This document shows positions 34,856 to 45,239 of a DNA stretch of 64,000 bases, in pieces. This DNA comes from Pseudopyrenochaeta lycopersici (taxonomy: Eukaryota; Ascomycota; Dothideomycetes; Pleosporales; Pseudopyrenochaetaceae): contig NHZP01000074.1 in the NCBI GenBank assembly GCA_003313425.1, positions 124,001 through 188,000 of the forward strand. The letters are read 5' to 3'. The position numbers and the translations under genes are program-made. Each line of letters opens with the position of its first letter. The first letter of the stretch is position 1. The notes under the pieces were generated by a model that was not told the DNA's origin, did not search any database, and worked only from the letters and a program-made list of their open reading frames with translations.

Positions 34856-35244
34856 TGTTACAATCCTGCTAGAACCCTATCCTAGTAACTCTAGCTAGAC
34901 CTTACAAGTATTAGACCAACAACTAAGGTCACGTAACGTGCTCAGTTAATCAGTCTAATTAGCGACACTAAGCACACCAAGCACACTAAGTAACATGCAT
35001 AACTTTAATGTATATAGATTACTACAATAAACCCTTATAGCTTATTATGTTTAACTTAATATTATACTCTATAGTATAGTAATAGTAATACTAATTATTC
35101 TTAACCCTTAGTACTCTTTACAGAAGCGCCCTCTTACTGTCTTAGTACTAAACCCCCTTCTATCTAGTCCCTTACTCTATCCCGGAGAACTAACCTTGCA
35201 ATCTTATTAGTTATCCTCACCGATAGCTTTTAAGATTCTTCACA
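34856..35244 (+). repeat. 3' LTR of Gypsy element B
   Basis: 389 bases, equal to the 5' LTR, ending ATTCTTCACA and followed by AATAG. Many CpA/TpG positions of the 5' LTR are TpA here. Confidence 0.93.
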
Positions 35245-35249
35245 AATAG

Positions 35250-36960
35250 CTTAACACTACGGTCTTTAAATGCCTTTAAATAAAGCAGATATCTAGCTTA
35301 CTATCTTAGCTATTTATGCGTATTAAATTAGTAGCAACCGGCCTGCTGCAGCAATCTTTAACGTGTCTGAAAGAATAATCTGTCGCTGACGCGCTGGGAC
35401 TACTACTTGACGCGATTACTAGCCTAACTTAAGGAAGCTTACCTAGCTAGAAGAGGAGGTAATAGTTAATTATATACTTAATCTAGATTAACGTGGATTT
35501 CCGCCTACGTACGCAGCTATCCGTGATATGGCTAATAAGCTGCTATCAACGCGTGGTGGAGGTTAGGTTGGCATAAATTGGTTATCTAACTTTGTTAAGC
35601 GTACAGACAGTCTAACGACGCGTTTTACCTAAGCGTATGATAGGCAGAGAGCTCTATGTGAGGATCTAAAGTTAGTTAACAGCTAGTTTAAGCGATTAGA
35701 GGAGATAAAGGTAAAGTACAGCATACTAGATAAGGATATATTTAACTTTAACGAAGCTAGCTTTATAATAGGTAAGATAACGACTTAGCTAGTTATAACT
35801 AGGTTAGAGAGGAGAGGGCGGCTAAAGGCTATCTAGCTAGGCAACTGTAAGTAGGTAACGTTAATTTAAGGCATTAACGCTGCTAGCTAGGTAATCCCAC
35901 CCTTCCTAATCTTTACTAGCTAGCATTACTATCGTGCCTGGTAGTAGGAAGAAGCTATCCTACGCGACTAGGCTATCTTAGTTAGTGACAATAGCTAGAC
36001 AACTAATTAGCTTAGAGTAGTATAGCTAAAGCACTTTAATGCTTATACAAAGACAAGGGTAGTAGGCGCGCGTTAGCTGCTTATCCTTAATGGCTATAAG
36101 AGCTATTACTCTCTTAAATTTTAAGAGATCTGCAGAGAGAGCAACATCTATACCCTCTGCATGCCACCTCACTTATCTTATCTGCTGCAGCCTCTTAACG
36201 TTAGCTGCTTCTCTCCTCTTAAGAAGGCGTACAGCCGCTAGATAGAGAGCTTAATTAAGGCCCACATTAACCACATTACTAAACTTGAATTTCTGCCTGC
36301 CTTTAAAGCAGCATTTGATTAAGCTTTCACTGCAGTTAATATACGCTCAGCATTTCGAGGAGCAGGCCTTGTTCCTCTCCAGCCAGACGTTGTCTTGTCA
36401 AGGCTAGATGTCCAGCTGCGTACGCTATCACCACCAGCTCAGTTAGGAGCTCAGGAAGGAGCTCAGCTAGGAGCTCAGCTAGGAGCTCAGCTAGGAGCTC
36501 AGCAAGGAGCTCTATGGGAGCCTTAAACACTAAGGAACCCACGTGAGTTTAAGGCTCAATCAACTCTAATTAGCGATCGCGTTCGATGGCATAAGAGCTT
36601 ATCACTAGCCCTAATTATTAAGGCGCTTAATTAGTTTACAAAGGGGCTATAGTAGGGGCATATTAAGCTAAGCGAATAGAGGGTAGGATTAATAGCCTTA
36701 AGAAGGCTAATAAGGCAGTAACTTAGCAAAAGCAGCGCAAGAGAAAGTAGATTTAGAAGGGAGGAGTCTTAATAAAGGGAGTTAGAGAGGATATAGCTAC
36801 TTAACAAGAGGCTAATTAACAGATTAGGCGTGAAATGCGTTAAAGTAGGGAGTAATCAGGCCTTAGCAGCCGGGCTCTATCGCGCTGTAAAAGGTGCAGA
36901 GAGACTGGGTATAACTCGTGCACGTATAAAAACGGTACTATAGGTGCTACTTAAGCTTAC
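35250..36960 (+). pseudogene. pogo-type transposase of element C, all catalytic residues lost
   Basis: Resumes after the Gypsy B insertion. The plus-strand frame has an N-terminal helix-turn-helix region (about 35330-35410), a second DNA-binding region ending near NWLSNFVKRTDS (about 35575-35615), and a DDE core. All three catalytic aspartates read asparagine: NFNEASF near 35750, LLILNGYKS near 36080 and LQPLNVSCF near 36190. It is closely related in layout to the E transposase, including a C-terminal cysteine-rich knuckle remnant near 36885-36930. Dozens of stops stand at glutamine and tryptophan positions. The start codon lies in or near the part disrupted by Gypsy B and is not certain. Confidence 0.85.
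36433..36512 (+). repeat. 12-base tandem repeat inside the C transposase gene
   Basis: Seven imperfect copies of ggagctcagcta or close variants (gttaggagctcag, gaaggagctcag, then ctaggagctcag repeats), which in the transposase frame encode repeated Leu-Gly-Ala-Gln. The period is a multiple of three, so this expansion kept the reading frame, unlike the 25-base array in Gypsy A. Confidence 0.9.
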
Positions 36961-37060
36961 ATATTAATATCTATAGATTACTTGAATTTATAGTTAAGCT
37001 GTACGCTGGTAGAGGTGCTCAAACTTGGTGGGGTGCGGCGCTCGCTTGTGGGACACGTTA

Positions 37061-37890
37061 GAGGTAACTTAAACTATAATAGAAAAGAAATAATAAAACT
37101 CTTCTAGAAGTATATAAGCTACTCTTACTTATAAAAGAGTAAGTAGAAGAGCGCTTTTACTGCTAAAGATACTATATACTCTACTAGTAGTAAATCTAAC
37201 TAAGGCGTATAAAGAGACGCCTTTAGTATAGCTAAAAAAGTATTATTAGCCTTATAAAGTAATAACTATAGTAGAATATAAAGAAAATATAAATTTAGGT
37301 AAAGTAGTACTAGATCTAAGTATTCTTCTCTAAAAGATATAGTAGTAGTTAAAGGTATGAAATACTATACTTATAAATAGCGCTATAATCTTTTTAATTA
37401 TTTTTATCTAAATAAAGATAAAGTACCTTCGTAGTTTATACTAGATTTAAGGATAGCTAAACTTATTAAGTATAAAGGAAAGTATAACCTAGAGCTAATT
37501 AAATTATTAGACTTAAAGCGCTAATAATCTAAGACGCTGCTATTTAAGAATTTATATATACTAACTCTAGAAGTTATAAAAGATTAACTAGAAGAAAGAG
37601 TTATATTAATAAATAAAGCTGCGTATACTACGTTAGTATTCTTAATAAAGAACTAACTATATCTACTAAAGAATATATTTATCTTTAATTTAGGCGTAAT
37701 AATATATATCTATAATATAGCGTAACTCTTAACTTACCTCTATCTACCTATCCCTAGTAACTATATATAGATAAGTAATATATAAATATAGATTAAAGGG
37801 TATAGTACTATATATATTAAAGTTAAGTTGCTATATAGTATAAAGATACTCTAATTAGAGAATAGTGCCTTCTACCTAAAGTGTAACGTA
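37061..37890 (+). mobile_element. degenerate Copia-like remnant, right part (protease-like)
   Basis: Read through stops, the plus strand gives a gag-end and protease-like region. A stretch near 37680-37730 resembles the Copia protease neighbourhood (hydrophobic strand, then F-N-x-G-x-I-I-Y-I-Y-N where D-S-G-A-x-x-H-I-x-N is expected). It stops at 37890, where the 222-base LTR begins. Heavily mutated; the family call is tentative. Confidence 0.4.
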
Positions 37891-38112
37891 TGGTTTCAGG
37901 TAATAGTACTTACTTTATACTACAGATAATAGTAAAGGAATAGTTCTATATTACTGTAACTTAGCTATAGGAGAGAATAATACTTATTATCCTTACTCTG
38001 CGCAGCTAGCGCAGGTTTTAAGCAAGTCTATTATAGTACGCGCTAGCCCTTAAAAAAGTTTAGCGTAATTATACTATAATACTAAAGTTTAGATTTATAA
38101 TACTTTATTATA
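37891..38112 (-). repeat. LTR of element H (3' copy)
   Basis: 222-base repeat, RIP-altered relative to 58158-58379 (for example ttattata at its edge where the other copy has ttgttaca). Confidence 0.75.
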
Positions 38113-38364
38113 GAGCCTTCCCTTCTAGCTAGCGTCCTAATAGTATTAATAGCCTTAATAAAAACCTAAAACTATATAGGAAAATAAGAAAAGAGTACCT
38201 ATATATATATTTTAATCGCGTATCTTAGACGCGTCTTATACGCGTTATTATTATATATTATAGGCGCCTTATATTTACGCCCCTACTTCTAGTAAAGTTA
38301 AAGTAATTAAGACTTTTATTCTCTAGTAATAAGGTACAGACTTACTTTATAATAGTAGAGTTTT

Positions 38365-38670
38365 TGTTAGGACTAGTTCTATATAGTTATAGCCTGGTCC
38401 TTAGAGTTATTAGGGTTAGATAGGCATAAAGGAGTTTAATAAGAGATAATAGGATTGCATTAGTAACTAGAAGGATTGCTACCGCACAGGCAGGATCCTA
38501 AGGAGTTTTTATGTTCCTCTTACCCCGCACTTAGGACTAATTAGGCTAAAGGAGGTTAACCTTACCTTTAATAGCTATAATCTAGCCTATTATAGGCTAA
38601 ACTAGCTAAGTATACCTTAAGTATACTAGACTTGTTAGCTAGTCTAGTTAGGAGTTATTAACTCCTAATA
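38365..38670 (-). repeat. possible solo or 3' LTR, 306 bases, minus orientation
   Basis: Read on the minus strand the stretch starts TATTAGGAGTTAATAACTCC (probably TGTTAGG before mutation) and ends ACTAGTCCTAACA. A purine run (aagaagggggataa) lies just upstream on that strand at 38671-38684. This is LTR-like architecture, but I find no partner copy and no target duplication in the window, so the call is tentative. Confidence 0.35.
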
Positions 38671-38684
38671 TTATCCCCCTTCTT

Positions 38685-40900
38685 AGGTAAAGACGTCTTA
38701 TCTTATCTTAAGAAGATAGCTATATAACTTAGACGCCCCTTATAAAGGCTAGATTAGTATAATCTAGCTAAATATAGTAAATATAAAGATAAAAGAGAGT
38801 TATAGTTAGTAAAAAGGCGTAGTAGCCTATACTACTAAGTAATCTATAAGTAAACCTAAGTAAGAGAAAGTTCTAGACTTTTACTTATATATAGACTAGC
38901 TACATAGACTATAAGTATATAAGGCCTACATCTTCTCTCTTCCTTATACTCTACTCTTATTTTAAGGATTTTTTAGTAAGTCTTTCCTTAGCTAAATCTA
39001 TATAAATTCCTTTAACTTTCTATAGTTTAGGCTATATTAGGCTAATTTAGCTTAATAAGGCTAAAAGGACTATAGAGAAGAGTAAATATATCTAGAATAT
39101 AGCTAACCTAACCTCTTTAGAGCTAGTTACTAGTATTCTATCTTACTTTAGCCTATATTTAGTTTAATCTTTCCTTTTCTAGCCTAATCTAGACTATTAC
39201 AGCCTAATTTAGTGTAATAGTTACTATAGATTACTAGCGTTACCTAGAAGACTTCTCTACTACTAAAGTAGTAACTATCTTACCTTATATTTACTATATT
39301 ACTGCTTAAGCTAAGAGTTCTTTTAATTCTTACTGTATTTTCTTACCTACTACTTACTCTTAGGTGTTTCTTTATGCTAGGGGGCATTAATATAAGCAGT
39401 GTAAGCGTTACTATTCTACTTCTACTAATTATTTTTGCTATAAGTACTATTTTTAGCTTAGAATAGGCTGTAACTAGCTAAATTAAGCTAGATTAGCTAA
39501 TTCTAGGTTATAAGTGCCTAGAGATAATAACTTCTATAAGCTCTTAGTTATTATTAGTAGATATTCTTATATTACCTTTAGAAAGAGTCCTCTTCTCCCT
39601 AGACTAGGCTATACTACCTTATTATTAGCTAATAATACCTAGATTACTATTAAGGAGGCTAGGCGTAACCTAATAGATCCTTATAATAAACTTATTACCT
39701 CTATCTACTAGTAAGTAGCTACTTTTAGCCTACTTTAGGCTAAACTTAGAGAAGAAGAGGTATAGCTAATATATTTCTAGCCTATACTACTTATATTCTA
39801 ATAGCTATACCTTTTATAAAAGTACTTTATTAGATTCTAAGACTATAGGTACTTTTATATACTCTAAAGGTTATTCTAGAGTAAAAGATACTATTATTAC
39901 TAAGAATATAGCTTAGAAGCATAAATTAGAGGAAGTTCTTAGTAAAGAGGCTAACTTTACGCCTTCTAAGGCTGTAAGTACTCTTATTTAAGCTAAAATA
40001 GCTTAATTTAGCTTTTACTAACTTATTTTCTTCTAGAAGAAGTAGAATATTTATATTACTACTATTAAAGGCCCTTAAACTACTTATTAGATTTATAATT
40101 ATTACTAAAAGCTTACTAAACTCTCTAATAAGAAAGCTACAGCCCTAAAAAAGCTAAATAGGGCTAGAAAGGCCTTAAATAGCGCTAAAACTACTACTAC
40201 TAAAGAAAAATAGTAAACTAAGGTAGATAATTAGAAGGCTATTATTAAGGTAGCTTAGGCTAAACTTAATAAGCTTATTAATAGGTAATTTTAGCTATAA
40301 TCTAGTTAATTAGAGTATAATAGGCTAAGATAGTATAGAGAACTAGCTTAGTTTAGCATAAAAATAGTAGTTTTAGTTATTTAGCGTTTAGTCTAGGTGT
40401 ATTTTTAGATTTAATACCCCTTTTTCTAGCCTTTAATAGCCCTTTTTCTACCTCTTATAGTATCTTAATAGTATTTAGGGCAATATAAGCTCTTCTAGCT
40501 TAGAAGGGGCCTATTTAGCCTACTAGGTACTTAATAGGGCATAATATACTATATATCCCTAAGATTACCCTAGATTACGTCTTTCTAGGCTATAATAGGC
40601 TAAATAATAGGCATATAGGAGATAGTTTCCTAGGCTAGTAGTTGCAGCGCTATTAAATACCTTAAAAAAACCTTATAGGAAAAATTATAAGGTAAAGGTA
40701 GCTAAGTTTTCCTTTTCTTAGTATCTCTAGTATTATTCTTTCTTAACTATCCCCCTCTTTTTAGTTGTTATCTGCAATAAATTAGGGTATTATCTATTAA
40801 TCTGCGCTATTTTATGCTAGTTTAGGTCCTACTAGGGCTTTAAGCCCTCTTCTAGAACGCTTTAAGCGTATTACTAGAAATATTAGTTACTACTTCCTAG
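38685..40900. other. degenerate repeat DNA, no assignable gene
   Basis: AT-rich, stop-laden sequence full of short palindromic gctaaat/agccta motifs. A lysine-rich, coiled-coil-like plus-strand frame (about 40125-40360) reads through few stops and could be the tail of an unrecognised transposon protein. No catalytic motif is visible on either strand. Confidence 0.4.
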
Positions 40901-41049
40901 GTATTATCTTTATTAGGGTAGTATTTCTATTTAATTAGAGATTCCTATTAGCCTTTTTAGTTACGCTTATAATTAACTATTCTTTCTACCTTATAGATAT
41001 TATTATTATAGCTGTAGAGAGTGTCTATAGGTAGGTCTTTAGGGTATTA

Positions 41050-42340
41050 TATTAAACTCTTTTTAATATATAGGTTTAATAGTAAGGCGTAAAAAACTAG
41101 ATAGACCTCTTTTAGCCCTAGATAGTCTACCTTATACGTAGATAGGCTATATTAGGCTATAATAGTTCTAGGTCTAGAGTATTTCTAGTTAAGTTTCTTT
41201 TTTAGCCTTAATAACTTAATATTTTAGTTAGATACTAGTACTTAGTCTCTAACCTTAAATTTAGCTAGTAATTATTTCTTATTAGTATACTTTTTATAGT
41301 ATTTATTTACAGCTTTAATCTCTTTTTAATACCTTTTCTAGATATTAATAATATAAGCTATAATATCTCTTCTAAGAGGTAATTCTCCCCCGTCTAAAAG
41401 AGATTTAGGCTATTCTAGCCCTATTAGGTTTATTCTATAGTTTATATAGAATAGGGTGTCCTTTATAGTTAAATATACACTATTATTATATATAAATTCC
41501 CCTATAGATAGCTATAAAGCCTAATTATCCTACTCTAGGTTATAATAATACTAAAGGTACTACTCTAGAGTCTAATTTTACCTTTTTATTTAACTATTAG
41601 TTTATAGATAGTAGGTAGACGTTAAAACCCTCTTTAAATTAAGGTAATAGTTAAACGTCTTCTAGTACTTTAAGTTTATTAAAGAACTTCTATTAGAGAT
41701 AATTATTTATAGTACTCTGTAAAGTCTAATAACTTCGCGTAGCTAGGCCTAGGCTAGGTCCTGCCTATTCTAATCGCCCCTTACTAGGACGTAATAGGCT
41801 ATTTTAGTTAGCTTATCTATAATTACTAATATTACGTTATAAACTAACCCTTAGAACTTACTTAGAGGTAATTCTATAATAAAATTTATTATAACAGTCT
41901 CCTACGCAGGCGTAGGGGCTATAATAGACTATAAGGCTTCTACTTTACTACTATTAACTTTCTATAATATAGGTAGTTGTTATAGTAAGCAGCTACGTCC
42001 TTAGCTATCCCTAGCTAGGTATATTAGCGAGATAACTTCTTAAGTGTCCTCCTTGCGCTAAAATATCCTACTATTAGGTTATTATAACACCCTGCAAAGG
42101 CTGTCGCCTTCTCTTAGTCTATTTTAAGGACTTTTTAGCGGGATTAGGCCGTTCTAACCCTAATTAGGCTGTTCTTATCCTCGCCTACCTTAGTTTCTGC
42201 TAAGGAGGCCTTATTACTGCCCTCTGTTCCTTTAGGCCTATCCTCGTTATTCTTCTTGCGCCTAAGGATTATTTTAACCCGTTAAAACTTATATAGAGCT
42301 TCCTGCAGATCTACTCCCTTAGCGCTAGAATAAGTAATAG
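41050..42340 (-). pseudogene. integrase region of a Gypsy-like element (H)
   Basis: On the minus strand, read through stops, 42300 to 41050 gives an integrase. A core with IDKLTKIAYYV lies near 41810, then a stretch matching the region before and including the T-D-G-Q-T-E-R neighbourhood, read here as LQTNSQIKR-N-TLE-YLQYYY (about 41580-41500), then a GEFIYNNSVYLTIKDTLFY stretch near 41470. A lysine-rich C-terminal region follows toward 41050. The 5' part of pol is missing; the sequence jumps to gag beyond the insertion at 42341-57330. Tryptophans and glutamines are stops. Confidence 0.65.
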
Positions 42341-42714
42341 TGTGGAGTTAACAAGGTGGTTCGGCTCAATCCCGCAGTTCTGGTGTTGTGAATGAGAGGT
42401 AATGATGGAATCCAAACGTGCGTGAATAACAGGAGCAGCTCTGCCTGTGCAGTCTGCCAGAAACGAAGGTAAGTATAGAGCCTAATTAAAAGTAATAAAC
42501 AAAATAGTCTGAAATCTTATTAAATTAACGTAGCTAATGCACTAGCTACTTTGCAAAATCTTAGTTTTAAAGTAAATTATCGTGGTGTGTAGTGCATAGT
42601 GCATCACGTTTAGTGCATAAAGTTAAGATCTCTCGTATCTTTAAGTTTTATTACTAAATTTCGCTAATAAAGGAAACCTATTATTACCTAATTACCTAGG
42701 TACCCTGTATAACA
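42341..42714 (-). repeat. LTR of dimer I, left outer copy
   Basis: Minus orientation, 374 bases, outer end TGTGGAGTTAACAAGG. The outer ~150 bases are unmutated; the inner part shows C-to-T type decay. Confidence 0.88.
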
Positions 42715-44148
42715 GCATAAACCTCCCCTACTTTAAGCTTAGTCCTATTAAGCTTATAAATCCTGCTTATTATTCCTTCTCTTTATAAGTAGAACTATTA
42801 GCAGGAGGAGAAGAGAGCTAAGAAAAGATATATAAAAAAAGAAAGGAAAGAAAGAAATTATTACCCTACGAATAAAGGGAAGGCAGTATAAGCTGTATTT
42901 CTGCAGGAGGAGCAGTCCTTATAATTGTGCAGGTTCCTTTATAAACTCTCGCGCTTTATTATTAAATCTCTTAAAGATAGTAGGAAAAACAAAGGAAAAC
43001 GCGCCTTAACCTTACTGTTAACGACGCTAGCAAGTATACTATCGTCCTAGTATCCTTTAAATAACTAGGAGGCACTTAGCTAATTAGAGTCTGTTAAGCC
43101 TTACCTAGTAATTACTAATTAGCTAGGCTCTTAATAGTGCAGCTAAATTATCCTTACTTCTTCTTCTTAATCTCCTTAATCCTCTTGCTACGACGAGGAG
43201 TCTGCGACAGTGTATGCAGATTTAACGCGCTTATATTAGGTTGCGCTTGCCTAGGACGAGAAGGCGCGAGAGGAGGTCCTATAGGTAACTAACCAGGCGA
43301 ATATTAACTTAGCGCCTGTTACTGCGATAACGACCTTCGTAAACTAGTACGAGTTAAAGTCTGTGGAGACTTAGTTACGCTTTAGATAGACAGGCGCCTT
43401 AGTTTCTCCTTCCTGTCTAGTATCCTAGCAGCCTTACTATTAGGATTATTAGAAAGCTCCTTAAGAACCTTGTCTAGGGCAGTGCGCTGTTTAACCTGCC
43501 TATTGTGCTTCTACTACTTAGCTTCCTAAGCTAGATTTATACCTTTATTTAAGAAGAATAACCTGTTAGGTACGCTAAGGTCTCTATCTTCCCTAAAAGT
43601 AAGCTTCTTATAATGCTGGCAGATAACCTAATACTGTTTAATTATCTTTACTATAGCTTTCCTAGTATCCTTAATAAATTGACAGATTAAACTAGGATTA
43701 GGCTAATCTGTGAACAAGTTAGTTAGTTCCTCTAAGACTAGCGGAGAGTCCTATCTTAGCTAACAGTTTACAGCCTTAGTAATGTTTGATGAGTATACTA
43801 GTGTAACATCTCTAGGAAAGGCCTACTTAACGCTGCTATAGTAATTTGAGTGTCTAGAAGGTAACTTTGGCGTAGTAGTTAGGCTTTAAAAGGTAGTAGT
43901 AAGCTCTTAATAGGAGCCTATCTTAGGAATCTCTATTGTAGTTATGTCCTCTTCTACCTTAATAAACTAAGGCAAGATAGTTCGTTATTGCTTAGTTGCA
44001 GGTCGAGTAGATCCATAAGGCAGCCTAGGATCAGAGATACGGATATAACTAGCCTTGTAAGGCTGACTAAACTATTTAACGTTAGGAAATTTCGCACTGC
44101 AATTCTCTAGCTAGTCCCTCTTATTATCCTATCCCTTAATATAACTAG
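42715..44148 (-). pseudogene. left arm of dimer I: inverted copy of the 3' end of the element
   Basis: Reverse complement of about 55524-56957, including the polypurine tract next to the LTR (cctcccctactttaagctt, about 42723-42741) and the C-terminal third of the large unknown reading frame. It is mutated independently of its partner and somewhat less heavily (for example at 43975-44035 it keeps CAG/CGA where the right arm has TAG/AGA). The copy ends at ataactag, directly joined to the TGTGCC start of the middle LTR. Confidence 0.85.
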
Positions 44149-44525
44149 TGTGCCGTTGCACAGGGTACCTGGGCAATCAGGTGATGATGGGTTTCCTTTG
44201 TCAGCGAAATTTGGTGATAAAACTTGGAGATGCGAGAGATCTTAACATCATGCACCAAACGTGATGCACCGTGCACTACACACCACGAGAATTCACTTCA
44301 AAACTGAGATTTTGCAAAGTAGCTAGTGCATTAGCTACGTCAATTCAATGAGATTTCAGACCATTTTGTTTATTACTTTTAATCAGGCTCCATACTTACC
44401 TTCGTTTCTGGCAGACTGCACAGGCAGGCTGCTCCTGTTATTCACGCACGTTTGACTCCAACGTTACCTCTCATTCACAACACCAGAACTGCGGGATTAT
44501 GCCAAACCACCTTGTTAACTCCACA
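44149..44525 (+). repeat. LTR of dimer I, middle copy (5' LTR of the complete element)
   Basis: 377 bases from TGTGCCGTTGCACAGGG to TTAACTCCACA. CpA and TpG sites are preserved along its whole length, in contrast to the other two copies. Confidence 0.9.
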
Positions 44526-45239
44526 AATAATAGCGAAGCCTAAGGGGCACAACGGTCTGTTCTAGTTAGGCTACAGCTAATAAGAGCAGAAAAAGCCTAC
44601 ATAGCATTGAACTGTCAACGTCGAAAACATAAATGTGAGAGCGCTACATTGCGATACAGAGATCATAGGATTACCTAGAAAGAGCTGGGTGTCTGTTTAA
44701 CCCTGAAAAACTTTAAGAGGGATGGCGCTGTTGCGGCCAGCCTTCGGAACCTTTGAGAGGGATGGCGCTGTTACGGCCAGCCTTCGGAACCTTTAAGAGG
44801 GATAGCGCTGTTGCGGCCAGCCTTCAGAACCTTTAAGAGGGATAGCGCTGTTACGGCTAGCCTTCGGAACCTTTAAGAGGGATAGCGCTGTTGCGGCCAC
44901 CCCCTCTACATTTTTAGAGCTAAGAGTTAACAGGGACCAGCTCTGTTAAGGCTGTATCCTTATTATCTTGCTATAACAAATTAAGACTTCCTATAACATA
45001 AGCAGAAGCTAACTTAGTAGTAGAAGAACAAGAACAAGAACAAGATAACAGAAAACAGAAACAAGAACAGCTATAAACGATTAAGAAATAATTCAGAAGT
45101 AGTACAGTATCAGATTTTAGTTAATTATTAGCGTTAGTAAGGAACTGCCTAGTAGTTGCAGTCTCCTTATTTAGTTATACTAAAGGACTGCAGCAGCCTA
45201 TTCAGGATTTAGCCTTCAGCCATCCTTATAGCTGACTCG
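44526..45239 (+). other. 5' leader of element I
   Basis: Leader between the 5' LTR and gag. The first ~400 bases keep CpA dinucleotides and hold the 40-base tandem array at 44708-44900. The rest becomes TpA-rich. No gene recognised. Confidence 0.6.
44708..44900 (+). repeat. 40-base tandem repeat, about five copies
   Basis: The unit is aacctttgagagggatggcg followed by ctgttacggccagccttcgg. Copies start at 44708, 44748, 44788, 44828 and 44868 (the last diverges after ggcca). Copies differ by a few transitions. It sits in the untranslated leader of element I, where it could form structured RNA. Confidence 0.95.

Larger units (their letters stand above)
28198..35244 (+). mobile_element. chromodomain Gypsy LTR retrotransposon B, full length
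   Basis: A 7047-base element with 389-base LTRs (28198-28586 and 34856-35244), an AATAG duplication and a polypurine tract (ggacaggagggggatag, 34839-34855) directly before the 3' LTR. It is the same family as element A but has a different U3 (first ~150 bases of the LTR). Differences between its two LTRs are essentially all C/T or G/A, with the 3' LTR the more mutated copy. It is not itself interrupted, so it gives the best view of the family's gene order. Confidence 0.95.
28113..37058 (+). mobile_element. pogo-type DNA transposon C, split by Gypsy B
   Basis: Inverted ends begin ACGTGTCC(T/C)ACAAGCGAGCG and are flanked by TA (28111-28112 and 37059-37060). The left TIR (28113-28177) has a 17-base internal duplication of acaagcgagcgccgc; the right TIR (37011-37058) has one copy. 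Both end in ccaagtttgagcacctct. Without Gypsy B (28198-35244) the element is about 1.9 kb, normal for pogo. It carries one degenerate transposase on the plus strand. Confidence 0.9.

Noticed and set aside
36336..36542. 68-codon minus-strand frame rich in Leu-Ala-Glu repeats
   Set aside because: Antisense reading of the 12-base tandem repeat in the C transposase.
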